In this document: piece after piece, positions 34,813-43,975 of the stretch
Numbering within the stretch: the stretch's first letter is position 1
How the letters are laid out: the number at the start of each line of letters is the position of its first letter
Assembly (NCBI RefSeq): GCF_016863315.1
Contig: NZ_BOOQ01000007.1
Span: 62,001 to 126,000, forward strand
Source of the DNA: Planotetraspora silvatica
GTDB lineage: Bacteria > Actinomycetota > Actinomycetes > Streptosporangiales > Streptosporangiaceae
Direction: 5' to 3'
Length of the DNA stretch: 64,000 bases
Notes under the pieces: generated by a model
The model's input: only the letters and a program-made list of their open reading frames with translations
What the model was told of the DNA's origin: nothing
Databases searched by the model: none
Program-made: the position numbers and the translations under genes

Positions 34813-35982
34813 TCAGAAGGTGTCGGCGCGGAGCAGGCCGGTGGGGAAGTGGTGGAGTGAGCGCGCGCCGTCGGCCGTGATCTCGAACATCTCACCGGTC
34901 TGAACGCCGGCCCGCAGGTCGGTGGTGCAGACGTTCGGCTGCACGACCACGGTCATCCCCTCTTCCAGCGGAAGCAGGTCCCGTCCGGACGGCTCGGACC
35001 GGTGGCTGAGCACCGGGGGCAGGTAGCCGCCGCCGAGCCCGTGCACGAGGTCGTCGACGGTGGTGAATCCCGCGTCGAGCACCAGGTCCGCCGCCTTCCG
35101 CAGTTCGAGCGGCAGAGCGCCCGGGCGGAGCAGTCCCGACATGGCCGCGAGCGCGGCGTCGGCGACATCGTGCAGTTCGCGGTACAGAGGCGTCGGCTCC
35201 GCGTCGACGGTGACGGTCCGCAACACCTGGCCCGGATAGTCCGGGCCCCACGTGGTGCTCAGTTCGAAGACCACGACCGAGCCGGACTCCAACAGACGGG
35301 AGGTCGGCCACTGGCCGGGCGCGCACCGGTCCGGCGACTCCATCGACGTCGCCGCGACGTAGTGGATGTGGTTCACGCCGCCGATCGCGGCGTAGGCCGA
35401 CTCGACCGCCGCCACCAGGTCCAGTTCGGTCGCGCCCGGAACCGCCGCCGACACCAGGGCGGCGGCCGACAGGTCGGTGAGCGCCGCGGCGTGGCGCAGC
35501 CAGGCCATCTCCTCGTCGCTCTTGCGCGCGCGCAGCCTGCCGTACTCTCCGTCGAGCTCCACCACGGCGGCCACGCCGTCGAGGGCGGTGCGGAGGCTCA
35601 CCGGCACCGGGCCGATCGTGCCGACCCGCCGAACCGTCCCGAGCGTCGACAGCACCGTGTCCGGCGTCCGCTCAACTATCGGGGCGACCTCGCAGCCTGT
35701 CGCCAGGCGCCGTGCGTTCGGCACGTGGTTGGGGAAGCTCACCAGGAGAGCGGGTGGGGCGCCCGGCCGCAGTACCGCGACCGCCTCGCGGGTCACCGGC
35801 CAACCGGTCAGCCAGGGCACCGCGTTCCCGAACTTGTTCGCCCCGTAGGCGATCACCGCGTCGAGTTCGTGCCGCGCCGCGAGCTCCTCGATGGTGGCCC
35901 GTCTCCGGGCCATCTCTGCGTCGGAGAAATCGGGTGGTGGCGTCCCCACACCCCGGGACAGAAGGCTCGGTCGCGTCGACAT
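34813..35982 (-). CDS. M24 (pita-bread fold) family protein, metal ligands degenerate
   Basis: A 389-residue creatinase/aminopeptidase P-like protein with an N-terminal ribonuclease H-like domain (~1-140) and a C-terminal pita-bread domain (~150-389). Canonical M24 peptidases use D, D, H, E, E. Here the first Asp position reads FEL, the second reads PGQVLRT (Gln) and the first Glu reads VVQPNV (Gln). The His (LVHGLGGGY) and last Glu (TGEMFEI) remain. That pattern resembles metal-free creatinase rather than Xaa-Pro peptidase. ATG 35982 or GTG 35991 are both possible, and no ribosome site is seen, so it may be leaderless. Confidence 0.8.
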   Translation of the reverse strand: MSTRPSLLSRGVGTPPPDFSDAEMARRRATIEELAARHELDAVIAYGANKFGNAVPWLTGWPVTREAVAVLRPGAPPALLVSFPNHVPNARRLATGCEVAPIVERTPDTVLSTLGTVRRVGTIGPVPVSLRTALDGVAAVVELDGEYGRLRARKSDEEMAWLRHAAALTDLSAAALVSAAVPGATELDLVAAVESAYAAIGGVNHIHYVAATSMESPDRCAPGQWPTSRLLESGSVVVFELSTTWGPDYPGQVLRTVTVDAEPTPLYRELHDVADAALAAMSGLLRPGALPLELRKAADLVLDAGFTTVDDLVHGLGGGYLPPVLSHRSEPSGRDLLPLEEGMTVVVQPNVCTTDLRAGVQTGEMFEITADGARSLHHFPTGLLRADTF

Positions 35983-36034
35983 GGGGTGCACTGTAACGGC
36001 TATGCACTCGTTTGCACTAGGGCGCGGGCGCCCG

Positions 36035-36982
36035 TCAGGTGCGGCGGGCGCGGGCGCGGCGTTTGCCTTCGTGCATGGCCTGGACGCGGGCTACTGGGAT
36101 CGTGTGGCCCTCCTCCACCAGATCGGCCGGCAACTCCTGTGGCTCGGGCATGAGCTCGGTCCACGGGTCGCGGTCGCCGAGCAGCCGTGCCGCGGTGTGC
36201 ACGGTGAAGTCCGACGGCGTGACGCTGTCCAGGTCCTCCCAGGCGACGGGGAACGACACGGGCACGCCCGGCCGTACGCGCGGGCTGTAGGCCGCCACGA
36301 CCGTGGCCCCGCCCGCGCGGGTGGAGTCGAGGAACACCTTGCCTCCCCGGTCCTCCCGGATGAACGCGGTCGTCGCCAGGGCCGGGTCGAGGCGTTCCGC
36401 GCGTGCGGCGACCGCGCGGGTGGCCGCCGCCACGTCCCATATGTCCGCCGCCGTGAGGGGGACGAACACGTGCACGCCCTTGGCGCCGCTGGTCTTGACC
36501 GCGCCCGCCAGTCCGGCGTCGGCGAGGGCCTGCCGTACGAGATGGGCGGCGCGTACGGCCATGCCGAACGCGTCACCTTCCGGCGGGTCGAGGTCGAGCA
36601 CGAGATGGGTCTGGTGTCCCGGTTCGCCGGCGCGTATCAGGGCCGGGTGGTATTCGACGGCTCGCTGGTTGGCGAACCACAACAAGGTGGGGCGGTCGTC
36701 GCAGAGGGCGTAGGACACCTCCCGCTTCGAACTCTCCGCCCACACCGTGACCGTCCGCACGAACGGCGGGGCGTACTTCGGGACGTTCTTCTGCATGAAC
36801 GGGTCCTGGCCCGCACGCACCCGCATCACCGACAGCGGCCGGTCCCGCAGGGCCGCCACCGCTCGATCGCTCACGGCGTCCAGGTAGTCCACCAGATCAC
36901 GCTTGCTCGCACCGGCCCCGTCGAACAGCGGCTGGTCGAGATTCGTGAGCGACACTCCGTCCCGCACCTCATCGCTGGTCAC
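36035..36982 (-). CDS. LigD-type DNA polymerase/primase domain protein
   Basis: A stand-alone archaeo-eukaryotic-primase-like polymerase (LigD PolDom), 315 residues. Motifs: NLDQPLF near the N-terminus, RVRAGQDPFMQKNVP, LDLDPPEGD (catalytic acidic residues), KTSGAKGVHVFVP and SPRVRPGVPVSFPVAWEDL. Such domains act in non-homologous end joining with Ku and ligase. Neither Ku nor ligase domains are adjacent, so it is a split or accessory polymerase. The GTG start at 36982 is likely but not supported by a strong ribosome site. Confidence 0.9.
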   Translation of the reverse strand: MTSDEVRDGVSLTNLDQPLFDGAGASKRDLVDYLDAVSDRAVAALRDRPLSVMRVRAGQDPFMQKNVPKYAPPFVRTVTVWAESSKREVSYALCDDRPTLLWFANQRAVEYHPALIRAGEPGHQTHLVLDLDPPEGDAFGMAVRAAHLVRQALADAGLAGAVKTSGAKGVHVFVPLTAADIWDVAAATRAVAARAERLDPALATTAFIREDRGGKVFLDSTRAGGATVVAAYSPRVRPGVPVSFPVAWEDLDSVTPSDFTVHTAARLLGDRDPWTELMPEPQELPADLVEEGHTIPVARVQAMHEGKRRARARRT

Positions 36983-37194
36983 CAGCCCACCATGCCGATG
37001 CCGGGGCGAGAGGTCAACCACAGGCCACACGTGATACCGGGCGACGGCCGAGATGAAACCCTCGTGAAACCGGTGACGGATACCTTTACCCCGACCAGCG
37101 CGACGTCCGTCCGATGGGGGCCACGGGGGCCCATGGCCGGACTTGCGCTGAAAGTCACCGGATACGGGGGCGCCGGTGATGTCACGGTGATACA

Positions 37195-37232
37195 CCGCTC
37201 TCCTGGCGGTGGCGGCGCCGCCGGGAGAGCGG
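37195..37232. promoter_or_regulatory. Long hairpin in the leader of a secreted peptide gene
   Basis: CCGCTCTCCTGGCGG (37195-37209) pairs with 37218-37232 with one G-U position and an 8-nt loop. It ends 38 bp before the peptide ATG. It could also terminate upstream readthrough. Confidence 0.55.
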
Positions 37233-37270
37233 TCGACGACGTGCTGGACGAGGACCCTGGGAGAGCACCC

Positions 37271-37429
37271 ATGAAGAAGAAGACGGCGGCGGCGATTGTC
37301 GCGCTCGTCGTGGCGGCGGTCCTCGGCGGGAGTGTCGCGCCGGCGGCGGCGGTCTCCTCCCCGTGCGGTGACAAGGTCTTCACCTGCGACAGCACCTGGA
37401 TGGATCCCGGTCCCGCCAACGGCTCGTGA
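37271..37429 (+). CDS. Small secreted two-cysteine peptide, novel
   Basis: A 52-residue frame starts KKKTAAAIVALVVAAVLGGS after the Met and then APAAA. This is a textbook Sec signal ending near residue 27. The remaining 25 residues (SSPCGDKVFTCDSTWMDPG plus a few) contain exactly two Cys, suggesting a disulfide loop of five intervening residues. GGGAGAG lies 5 nt before the ATG. I recognise no family. Possibilities are a secreted signalling or antimicrobial peptide, a small surface protein, or a truncated gene. No processing or immunity genes adjoin. Confidence 0.6.
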   Translation: MKKKTAAAIVALVVAAVLGGSVAPAAAVSSPCGDKVFTCDSTWMDPGPANGS

Positions 37430-37451
37430 CGGTGGGGGTCGGGTGACCGGG

Positions 37452-40412
37452 TCAGGACGGCAGGAACGGCCTGACCTTCTCGACGGCGCGCAACTCCTCG
37501 ACGGCGCGCAGCTCCTCACGTGCGCGTTCGTGCCAGACGGGCAGGCCGATCTCGGCGAACGCCTCCGCGGCCGTGTCCAGCAGCGTCCTGGCCAGATCGG
37601 GGTCTCCGCGCGCGGCCGCGAGGCGGCCGCCGGCCAGTTGGGCGCGGGCCGTGAGGAACGGCTCGCCCAGCTCGGTGGCCGTGGCGAGGGCGTGCTCCAG
37701 GCGTTCGGCCGCGTCGTCGAGGTCGCGCGCCAGGAGAAGAGCCTCGCCGATCCCCAGCAGGCCGTACACCTCGCCGATCCGGTCCCCGACGGCCTGGGAG
37801 GCGCCCAGAACCTGCTGGAAGGCGTCCTCCGCCTGACCGGCCGCGCCCTGGCTCAGGTGAAGTGCGCCGAGGCGGTTGAGGATCTGCGCACCTCCCCGCG
37901 TGTTGCCGAGGTCGCGGTAGACGGCCAGAGCCGTCTCCAGCAGGCGGGCCGCGGCGTCGGGACGGCTCTGCTCGATGTGGATCTGGGCGATGCTCCCGAG
38001 CACGTGAGCCTCGGCATGCCGGTCGCCCGCCTCGCGGAGCATCCGGAGCGCGTGGCGGTAGCCGCGCAGTGCCGTTCCCGCCCGTCCCTCGACCCGCTCG
38101 ATGAGGGCGGCGTTGCGCAGGGTCAGGGCCCGCCCATGATGATCGTCCACGGCCTCGAAGAGCGTGAGCGCGGCGTCGAGATGCGGGCGCGCGGCGGTGT
38201 AGTGCTGCCGGAACAGCTCGAGTGTCCCGAGCGAGTACCGCATCGCCGCCTCGCCGCGTGTGTCGCCGGCCCGGCGCGCCGCGTCGAGGGCGACCTGCGA
38301 GGTGTGCCGCCAGTCGTCGAACAGGCCCTGCGCCTCGAACAGTGTGATCGCCGTCATCGCCAGGTCCCAGCAGGTCTCGCTCGAACCGAGCCCGGCCGCC
38401 TGCTCGACGGCCGCCACCAGGCCGAGCCGTTCGCTGCGCAGCCAGCCTCCCGGGTCCTCCAGGAGCCGCGCGGTCGTGGGCTCGCCGCAGTCCCACCGGG
38501 GAGCGCCCCCGTGGAGGACCGTGTAGTCGCCGCCGTACTGCCGGCGGTGCGCCTGCTCGGCGAGGGCGAGATACGCCCCGGTCAGCCGGGTCAGAGCGGC
38601 CGCCGTCGCTCCGGAGGGCTCGTCGGCCTCCCCGCGTTCTCTGGCGTGCAGCCGTACGAGGTCGTGGACCCGGTAGCGGGCCTCGCCGAGGTCGTCCATG
38701 CCCGCGTACTCGACGAGCCGTGCCTCCACCAGGCCCTCGAGGACGTCCTCGGCGTCACGTGGTTCCTCGTCGAGAAGCGCCGCCGCGACCCATCCGGCGA
38801 AGTCGGGGATCTCCAGCAGCCCCAGGCGGCGGAAGAGGACCTGGCTGCGCTCCGCGAGTCCCGAATAGCCGAGGGCGAGGCTGGCCCGGACCGACAGGGT
38901 TCCGTGCGTGAGCTCGTCGAGCCGGTCGCGTTCTGCCTCAAGCCGGGAGATGAGCCGCTCGACGGTCCAGTGCGGCCGCGCTGCCAGGCGGGCACCGGCG
39001 ATCCGGAGAGCGAGGGGCAGCCGCCCGCACAGCTCGGCCAGCCGCGCGGCGGTCGCGGCGTCGGTGGTCAGCTCGGCCCGGCCGGTGATCGCATCCAGCA
39101 GTTCGACGGAGGCGGCGGCGTCCAGGACGTGGAGGACGAGCCGGCGGGCGCCGGGCAGAGCGGTGAGCGCGGCGCGACTCGTGATCAGCACCGCGCAGCC
39201 GTCTCCGGGCGGAATCAGCGGTTCGACCTGCGCCTCGTCCGCGGCGTCGTCCAGCAGCACCAGGACGCGCCTACCGGAGAGCCGGGCGCGGAACGCCTCG
39301 GCGCGCTCGTCGAGACCGTCGGGGACCGCCGTGCCCGGCGTCCCCAGCGCGCGCAGGAACCGGCCGAGCGCCTGCGAGGCGTCGACCGGCTCCGACCCCG
39401 CACCGCGCAGATTCACATACAGCTGACCGTCGGGGAAGTCGTCCCGCACGTCGTGCGCCGCCTGTACGGCCAGTGCGGTCTTGCCCACCCCGGGCATGCC
39501 GGACACGGGACAGATCACCGGCGCCCCGGGAGGGCCGGTCCGCAGGATGTCGACGATCCTGCCGATCTCGCCGTCGCGCCCGGTGAGATCGCCCACTCGC
39601 GGCGGCAGCATGCACGGCGGGGCGGCCTGGTCCCTGTCCTCCGCCGGTCGGGCGCGGGTTCCCGAATCCAGCCCCGCGTGGGGGTCTCCGCGCAGGATGG
39701 CCTGTTCCAGCGAGCGCAGCTGCGGCCCCGGCTCCAGACCCAGTTCTTCCGCCAGAGCGGTGCGGATGCGCCGGTAGGCGTCCAGGGCCTCGGTACGGCG
39801 CCCCGCCCGGTGCATCGCCAGCATCAGGCGCGCCCCCATCGACTCCGCCAGCGGATCCGCCGCCACCAGGGAGATCAGCTCGGGGATGATCTCGGCATGG
39901 CAGCCCAGGGCCAGGTCGGCGTCGATACGCTCGGCCAGCACCCGCTTACGATCCTGTTCGAGCCGCTCCGCGGCCTCGGCGAGGGCGGCCACGTCGTCCA
40001 GACCCGCGAAGGCGCGTCCGTGCCACAACGCGAGGGCCTCTCGCTGGAGCGCCACCGCCGTCTCCAGATCCTCGGCGTCCAGCGCGTTCCTGGCCCGTAC
40101 GGCGAGATCGGCGAACATCCAGGCGTCCACCTCTTCGGGCGCCGCGGACAGGGCGTAGCCGGAACGGTCGTGCCGGATCCGCCCGGGGTCGTCCAGAGTT
40201 CTGCGGAGACGGTGCACGAGCACCTGAAGGTTCTTGCCGGCGCGCGGTCCGAGTCGCTCGCCCCACATCGCGTCGATCAACGTCTCGGCGGAGACCACCT
40301 GTCCCCGGGCGCAGACGAGCAGTGCCAGCAGTTGTTCCTGCCTCCGGGATGACAGATGAGCGGGACTCCCGTCGACGATCAGTGTCACATCGCCAAGTAC
40401 TCGGAACCTCAT
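37452..40412 (-). CDS. AfsR/SARP-family regulator with NB-ARC and TPR domains
   Basis: A 986-residue STAND regulator. An OmpR-like winged helix (~1-95) and a bacterial transcriptional activation domain (~100-245: EDLETAVALQREALALWHG, RRTEALDAYRRIRTALAEEL) come first. An NB-ARC ATPase follows (~270-560; Walker A GMPGVGKTALA; VLVLLDDAADEAQ). TPR repeats fill the C-terminal 400 residues. Such proteins activate secondary metabolism or development after an unknown ligand is sensed. The last codons carry an 18-bp tandem duplication (37480-37515) repeating ELRAVE. Divergent from XRE across 230 bp. Confidence 0.93.
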   Translation of the reverse strand: MRFRVLGDVTLIVDGSPAHLSSRRQEQLLALLVCARGQVVSAETLIDAMWGERLGPRAGKNLQVLVHRLRRTLDDPGRIRHDRSGYALSAAPEEVDAWMFADLAVRARNALDAEDLETAVALQREALALWHGRAFAGLDDVAALAEAAERLEQDRKRVLAERIDADLALGCHAEIIPELISLVAADPLAESMGARLMLAMHRAGRRTEALDAYRRIRTALAEELGLEPGPQLRSLEQAILRGDPHAGLDSGTRARPAEDRDQAAPPCMLPPRVGDLTGRDGEIGRIVDILRTGPPGAPVICPVSGMPGVGKTALAVQAAHDVRDDFPDGQLYVNLRGAGSEPVDASQALGRFLRALGTPGTAVPDGLDERAEAFRARLSGRRVLVLLDDAADEAQVEPLIPPGDGCAVLITSRAALTALPGARRLVLHVLDAAASVELLDAITGRAELTTDAATAARLAELCGRLPLALRIAGARLAARPHWTVERLISRLEAERDRLDELTHGTLSVRASLALGYSGLAERSQVLFRRLGLLEIPDFAGWVAAALLDEEPRDAEDVLEGLVEARLVEYAGMDDLGEARYRVHDLVRLHARERGEADEPSGATAAALTRLTGAYLALAEQAHRRQYGGDYTVLHGGAPRWDCGEPTTARLLEDPGGWLRSERLGLVAAVEQAAGLGSSETCWDLAMTAITLFEAQGLFDDWRHTSQVALDAARRAGDTRGEAAMRYSLGTLELFRQHYTAARPHLDAALTLFEAVDDHHGRALTLRNAALIERVEGRAGTALRGYRHALRMLREAGDRHAEAHVLGSIAQIHIEQSRPDAAARLLETALAVYRDLGNTRGGAQILNRLGALHLSQGAAGQAEDAFQQVLGASQAVGDRIGEVYGLLGIGEALLLARDLDDAAERLEHALATATELGEPFLTARAQLAGGRLAAARGDPDLARTLLDTAAEAFAEIGLPVWHERAREELRAVEELRAVEKVRPFLPS

Positions 40413-40453
40413 CGGTGCTTCCCCGAACGATGGCGTACTTCAGGACCGGTGTG

Positions 40454-40475
40454 ATCCGTTCCATGGTGAACGGAT
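40454..40475. promoter_or_regulatory. 8-bp-arm dyad in the AfsR/XRE divergent region
   Basis: ATCCGTTC (40454-40461) and GAACGGAT (40468-40475) are perfect inverted halves around CATGGT. The site is 42 bp from the AfsR-like start and 168 bp from the XRE start. Confidence 0.5.
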
Positions 40476-40642
40476 TCGGCGAGAATAGCCCGAATGATCC
40501 CTTCCGGGGTAGCGATCCCGGACATCCGCTGAACCGCCCCATGTGGGTGCCGTCGCATACGCGAAGCATGATCAGGACCGTCGGCCGACTGTGGGTGCAG
40601 CAGGACCACCTTCCCGGCCTGACCCGGTCTTAGCGTGGGGGA

Positions 40643-41599
40643 ATGGAAGGCGAGAGCCCCCTTGGTGAGTTCCTGCGCGCGCGGCGCCAGGTCACGACGA
40701 TCGAACAGGCGGGACTGACAGGGGTCGGGCCCCGCCGCAGGACTCCCGGCCTGCGCCGCGATGAAGTGGCCATGCTCGCGGGCATCAGCATCGACTACTA
40801 CAGCCGTCTCGAGCAGGGCAGAGAACGCCGCCCCTCTGATCAGGTCATCGACGCCCTCGCACGGGTCCTCCAGCTCGACGAGGAGGCCACCGAACATCTG
40901 CACGAGCTCGCGCGTGGACGGCCGCACAAGCTGACGCCTGAAGGGCACGTCGATCGGGTCGAGCCCGGCCTGATCCGGCTGATCGACGGCTGGGAGATAG
41001 TGCCCGCGTACGTGGTGAACAGCCGCCTGGACGTGCTGGTCAGGAATGCCGTGGCGGACGCTCTCTACGAGGGGCTCGAGCACAGCGACAACCTGCTCAG
41101 GCTCGCCCTGCTCAACCCGGCCGCCCGCGGGTTCTACCTCGACTGGGACCTGGACACCACCTCCAAGGTGGCCCACCTGCGCGCCACGGCCGGCCTGAGC
41201 TCCGACGACCCCGACCTGATCGAGCTGGTCGAGGAGCTCACGGCCGGGAGCGAGGACTTCCAGCGGATGTGGGCCCGGCACGACGTGCGGGGCAGAACGC
41301 GCGCGCCCGTCCGCTTCCATCGCGACGACGTCGGGGACGTGATCACGACGATGGAGGTCCTCAGCGTCGACGGCTCGCCGGGTCAGAAACTGATCGTCTT
41401 CCAGGCCGAGCCCGGCAGCCCGTCCGAGAACGCGCTGATCGTGCTCCGCGACCGCATGCGGCCAGGCGGCGGCCGCCGCAGGGGACCGCGGGCGAGGCCG
41501 CCGGAGCAGGGGGAGGACCCTGAGGGCGGCCACTCCGACGGCGCCGATCTCCTGGACCCGGCCGCGGCGGAACTGCTGCGGCGCGCCGAGCCGCGGTGA
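40643..41599 (+). CDS. XRE-family regulator with MmyB-like ligand-binding domain
   Basis: A 318-residue regulator. The N-terminal helix-turn-helix (RTPGLRRDEVAMLAGISIDYYSRLEQGRE, ~residues 33-61) is followed by the MmyB-like ligand domain (~100-270). That domain includes NPAARGFYLDWD and the closing VLSVDGSPGQKLIVFQAEPGS. In actinomycetes these regulators usually sit beside short-chain dehydrogenase genes. Here an SDR gene is adjacent but convergent. Gly/Arg-rich residues ~275-318 are probably disordered. Confidence 0.92.
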   Translation: MEGESPLGEFLRARRQVTTIEQAGLTGVGPRRRTPGLRRDEVAMLAGISIDYYSRLEQGRERRPSDQVIDALARVLQLDEEATEHLHELARGRPHKLTPEGHVDRVEPGLIRLIDGWEIVPAYVVNSRLDVLVRNAVADALYEGLEHSDNLLRLALLNPAARGFYLDWDLDTTSKVAHLRATAGLSSDDPDLIELVEELTAGSEDFQRMWARHDVRGRTRAPVRFHRDDVGDVITTMEVLSVDGSPGQKLIVFQAEPGSPSENALIVLRDRMRPGGGRRRGPRARPPEQGEDPEGGHSDGADLLDPAAAELLRRAEPR

Positions 41600-41618
41600 T
41601 CCTCCCCTTGCCGAGCTC

Positions 41619-42488
41619 TCAGCCGGCTCTCTTCACGGCCTTCTTCGCGGCCGTCACCCTGTAGAGCAGCGGGTAGGGCAGGAAACGGGCGAGCAGTGCG
41701 GCGATCTTGGCGTCGCGGCCCACGAGTTGACGTGGCCGCGGTTTGGCGGCGGTCAGCGCCTTGACGATGACCAGGGAGACGTGATAGGGGGAGATCCCGG
41801 TCTCCCCGCTCTTGACGGCGTTCGCCCTCGTCTTGCGGATCTGCTCGGCGTAGCGGTCGGCCTCGGCGGGCAGTTGCTTGACCAACTCGTCGGCGGCGGC
41901 CCTGCCCGTCTCCCAGATGGGTGTCGCGATCGTGCCGGGCTCGACGAGGATCACCGCGATCCCGAACGGGGCGAGTTCCGCGCGCAGGCTGTCGCTGAGC
42001 CCCGCCAGGCCGAACTTCGCGGCGTGGTACGGGCCGAGCATCGGCCCGGCGATCCGCCCGCCGATCGATCCCACCATCACGATCCGGGGATCGTCGCCCG
42101 ATTCCGCCGCCTGCCGGAGCGCGGGCGACACCGACTGCGTGACGATCAACTGGCCCGTCAGGTTGATCTCGATCTGGCGCCGGAACACCTCGATGGGCAG
42201 ATACTCCAACGGCCCGGCCAGCGCCACGCCCGCGTTGTTCACCAGCCCGTGCAGCGGCCCGGCCGCGCACACGACCTTTCCCGCCGCCCGTACGGAGGCC
42301 TCGTCGGTGAGATCCATCCGGACCACGCTCACCCCGTCCGGATGCTCGCGAAGCAGCGACTCCTCATCCTCGGTCCTGCGCACCGCCGCCCAGACGTGGA
42401 AGCCCGCGCGCACCAGGTCGGCGACGCAGGCGCGGCCGATGCCGGTGGAGGCGCCGGTGACCATGACAGATCGCCGTTCAGATGCCAT
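41619..42488 (-). CDS. SDR family oxidoreductase
   Basis: A 289-residue short-chain dehydrogenase. The cofactor motif VTGASTGIGRACV (TGxxxGIG) is at ~residues 9-21. VNNAGVAL (NNAG), a Ser in MVGSIGGR and the catalytic YHAAKF (YxxxK) follow. The extended C-terminus (~240-289) is rich in Lys/Arg and typical of 17-beta-hydroxysteroid-dehydrogenase-like members. The substrate is unknown. Convergent with the XRE/MmyB gene 20 bp away, a partnership often seen in divergent form. Confidence 0.92.
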   Translation of the reverse strand: MASERRSVMVTGASTGIGRACVADLVRAGFHVWAAVRRTEDEESLLREHPDGVSVVRMDLTDEASVRAAGKVVCAAGPLHGLVNNAGVALAGPLEYLPIEVFRRQIEINLTGQLIVTQSVSPALRQAAESGDDPRIVMVGSIGGRIAGPMLGPYHAAKFGLAGLSDSLRAELAPFGIAVILVEPGTIATPIWETGRAAADELVKQLPAEADRYAEQIRKTRANAVKSGETGISPYHVSLVIVKALTAAKPRPRQLVGRDAKIAALLARFLPYPLLYRVTAAKKAVKRAG

Positions 42489-42556
42489 GAGATTCAGCCT
42501 CGCTCAATTCGCGATTCCGGTATGTCCCGGAAGACTACGCGGGAGCAGGCCCCTCG

Positions 42557-43618
42557 TCAGGAATGGGCGGGGTGATCTTCCCTGACGTACAGGCGCTCCC
42601 CGTCGTCGAACCGGTCCGTCGGCCGCAGGCCGGTCCTGACCGCCACCTTGATCGACCCGTGATGGTCGGGGTGCACGTGCGCCTCGATGCGGTGGGCGCC
42701 GCGGGCGCCGAGCCACCCGGCGAGCGCTTCGGCCGCCTCCGACGCGTAGCCCCGGCCCTGCCACGCCGTCCCGATCACCCAGGCGATCTCGGCCCGGTGC
42801 CCGCCGTCCACAACCGTCGCCTGGACGGTGCCGACGGCATGGCCGTCACTGTCGCGGACGACCCAGTTCAACCATTCCTGGGCGCCGTCGGGGGAGCGGC
42901 CCACGGCCAGCCGGGCATAGCGGGCCCGCAGCGCGTCCCGGGTGGGCGGCTCGCCGCCGATGAAGACGTACAGCGCCGGATCGGCGAGTACCTCGGTCAT
43001 CTCGTCGGCGTCGTCGACGGTGAGCGGTGACAACGCGAGTCTGGGCGTCGTGATCCGGCCCTCCGGCCGGGCGACGTCGGCGGCCGAGACGGTGTAGTAC
43101 CAGCCGTCCCGCCAGTCGAACGGCGCGTCCACGGAATGATCCAGCGCCACTCCGCCGGCCAGGAGGTCCAGCGCCCACCTGTTGGCCGAGTGCGCGATCA
43201 CCAGGACCCGGGAGCCGTCCCACGCGGCGGTGAGATCCCGGAGGAAGTCACGGGTCTGATCGACGACCTGGCGGTAGCTCTGCCCGCCCGGCCAGGGCAC
43301 TTCGATGTGCCGGGACCGCTCCGCCGCGAGCCGCGCCACCGGCATGCCGTTCCGGTCGCCGTAGTCGCACTCGCGGAGCCGTGCGTCCTGGAAGACCGGG
43401 ATCTCGGAACCGGTGAAGGCGATCTCCGCGGTCTGTACGGCACGGCGCAGGTCGGAGGTGAACACCGCGGCGATCCCGTCGTCACGGCGGCGGACGCCGA
43501 GGTCGGCGGCCAGCGCGCGACCACGCGGCGACAACTCGCCGGGCAGCCACCCGGTCGCGATCCCCGCCTCGTTGTCCGTCGTGATCGAGTGTGTCTCGTA
43601 CACGATTGTCACTGCCAC
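42557..43618 (-). CDS. Histidine phosphatase - GNAT acetyltransferase fusion
   Basis: A 353-residue two-domain protein. Residues ~1-185 form a histidine-phosphatase fold in which the usual RHG is replaced by ETHSIT (catalytic His10). SDLRRAVQTAEIA and VLVIAHSANR (second His) are kept. Residues ~190-350 are a RimJ/RimL-type acetyltransferase: TTPRLALSPLTVDDADEM, AEIAWVIGTAWQGRGYASEA (acetyl-CoA loop) and EAHVHPDHHGSIKVAVRTG. The frame is continuous with no stop at the junction. Each domain looks intact, so a true bifunctional enzyme is likely; substrates are unknown. Confidence 0.88.
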   Translation of the reverse strand: MAVTIVYETHSITTDNEAGIATGWLPGELSPRGRALAADLGVRRRDDGIAAVFTSDLRRAVQTAEIAFTGSEIPVFQDARLRECDYGDRNGMPVARLAAERSRHIEVPWPGGQSYRQVVDQTRDFLRDLTAAWDGSRVLVIAHSANRWALDLLAGGVALDHSVDAPFDWRDGWYYTVSAADVARPEGRITTPRLALSPLTVDDADEMTEVLADPALYVFIGGEPPTRDALRARYARLAVGRSPDGAQEWLNWVVRDSDGHAVGTVQATVVDGGHRAEIAWVIGTAWQGRGYASEAAEALAGWLGARGAHRIEAHVHPDHHGSIKVAVRTGLRPTDRFDDGERLYVREDHPAHS

Positions 43619-43661
43619 GGCCGAAACCTATCCGAGCCGGGCGTGGGCGGCGGACGACCGG

Positions 43662-43859
43662 TCAGCCGTTGCCGCGGCGGCCCCGGATCCGCCACGCCCA
43701 CCACAGGAGTGCCAGGCCGATCAGCACCACGATGGCGCCCAGCACGGCGTACTGGCCGTGGCCCGACATCATGGAACCGCCGAGCACTCCCGTGCCCTGG
43801 GCGATCCAGACGCATCCGATGAGGCAGAACAGCACCCCGACGACACCGCGAACCCACAT
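43662..43859 (-). CDS. Small two-TM membrane protein
   Basis: A 65-residue protein with two hydrophobic segments: VRGVVGVLFCLIGCVWIAQG (~3-22) and YAVLGAIVVLIGLALLWWAW (~37-56). A basic tail RIRGRRGNG follows. The second loop contains a Gly/Met-rich SMMSGHG. GGAG lies 6 nt before ATG 43859, preferred over an ATG 48 nt further upstream. I recognise no function; similar tiny membrane proteins are widespread in actinomycetes. Confidence 0.75.
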   Translation of the reverse strand: MWVRGVVGVLFCLIGCVWIAQGTGVLGGSMMSGHGQYAVLGAIVVLIGLALLWWAWRIRGRRGNG

Positions 43860-43975
43860 GTTCCGCTCCGATCTGCGATCTGCCGGTGGCATGCCGCGCC
43901 ACCACACAGTAAGGCCCGCCGGGACCGTAACCCTTACAAGGTGCTTACCGGGTGGAACCGGCCTCGATCGGATCC

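Noticed and set aside
40413-40642. tRNA or small RNA in the AfsR/XRE gap
   Set aside because: No cloverleaf or Rho-independent hairpin was found; only the short dyad is supportable.
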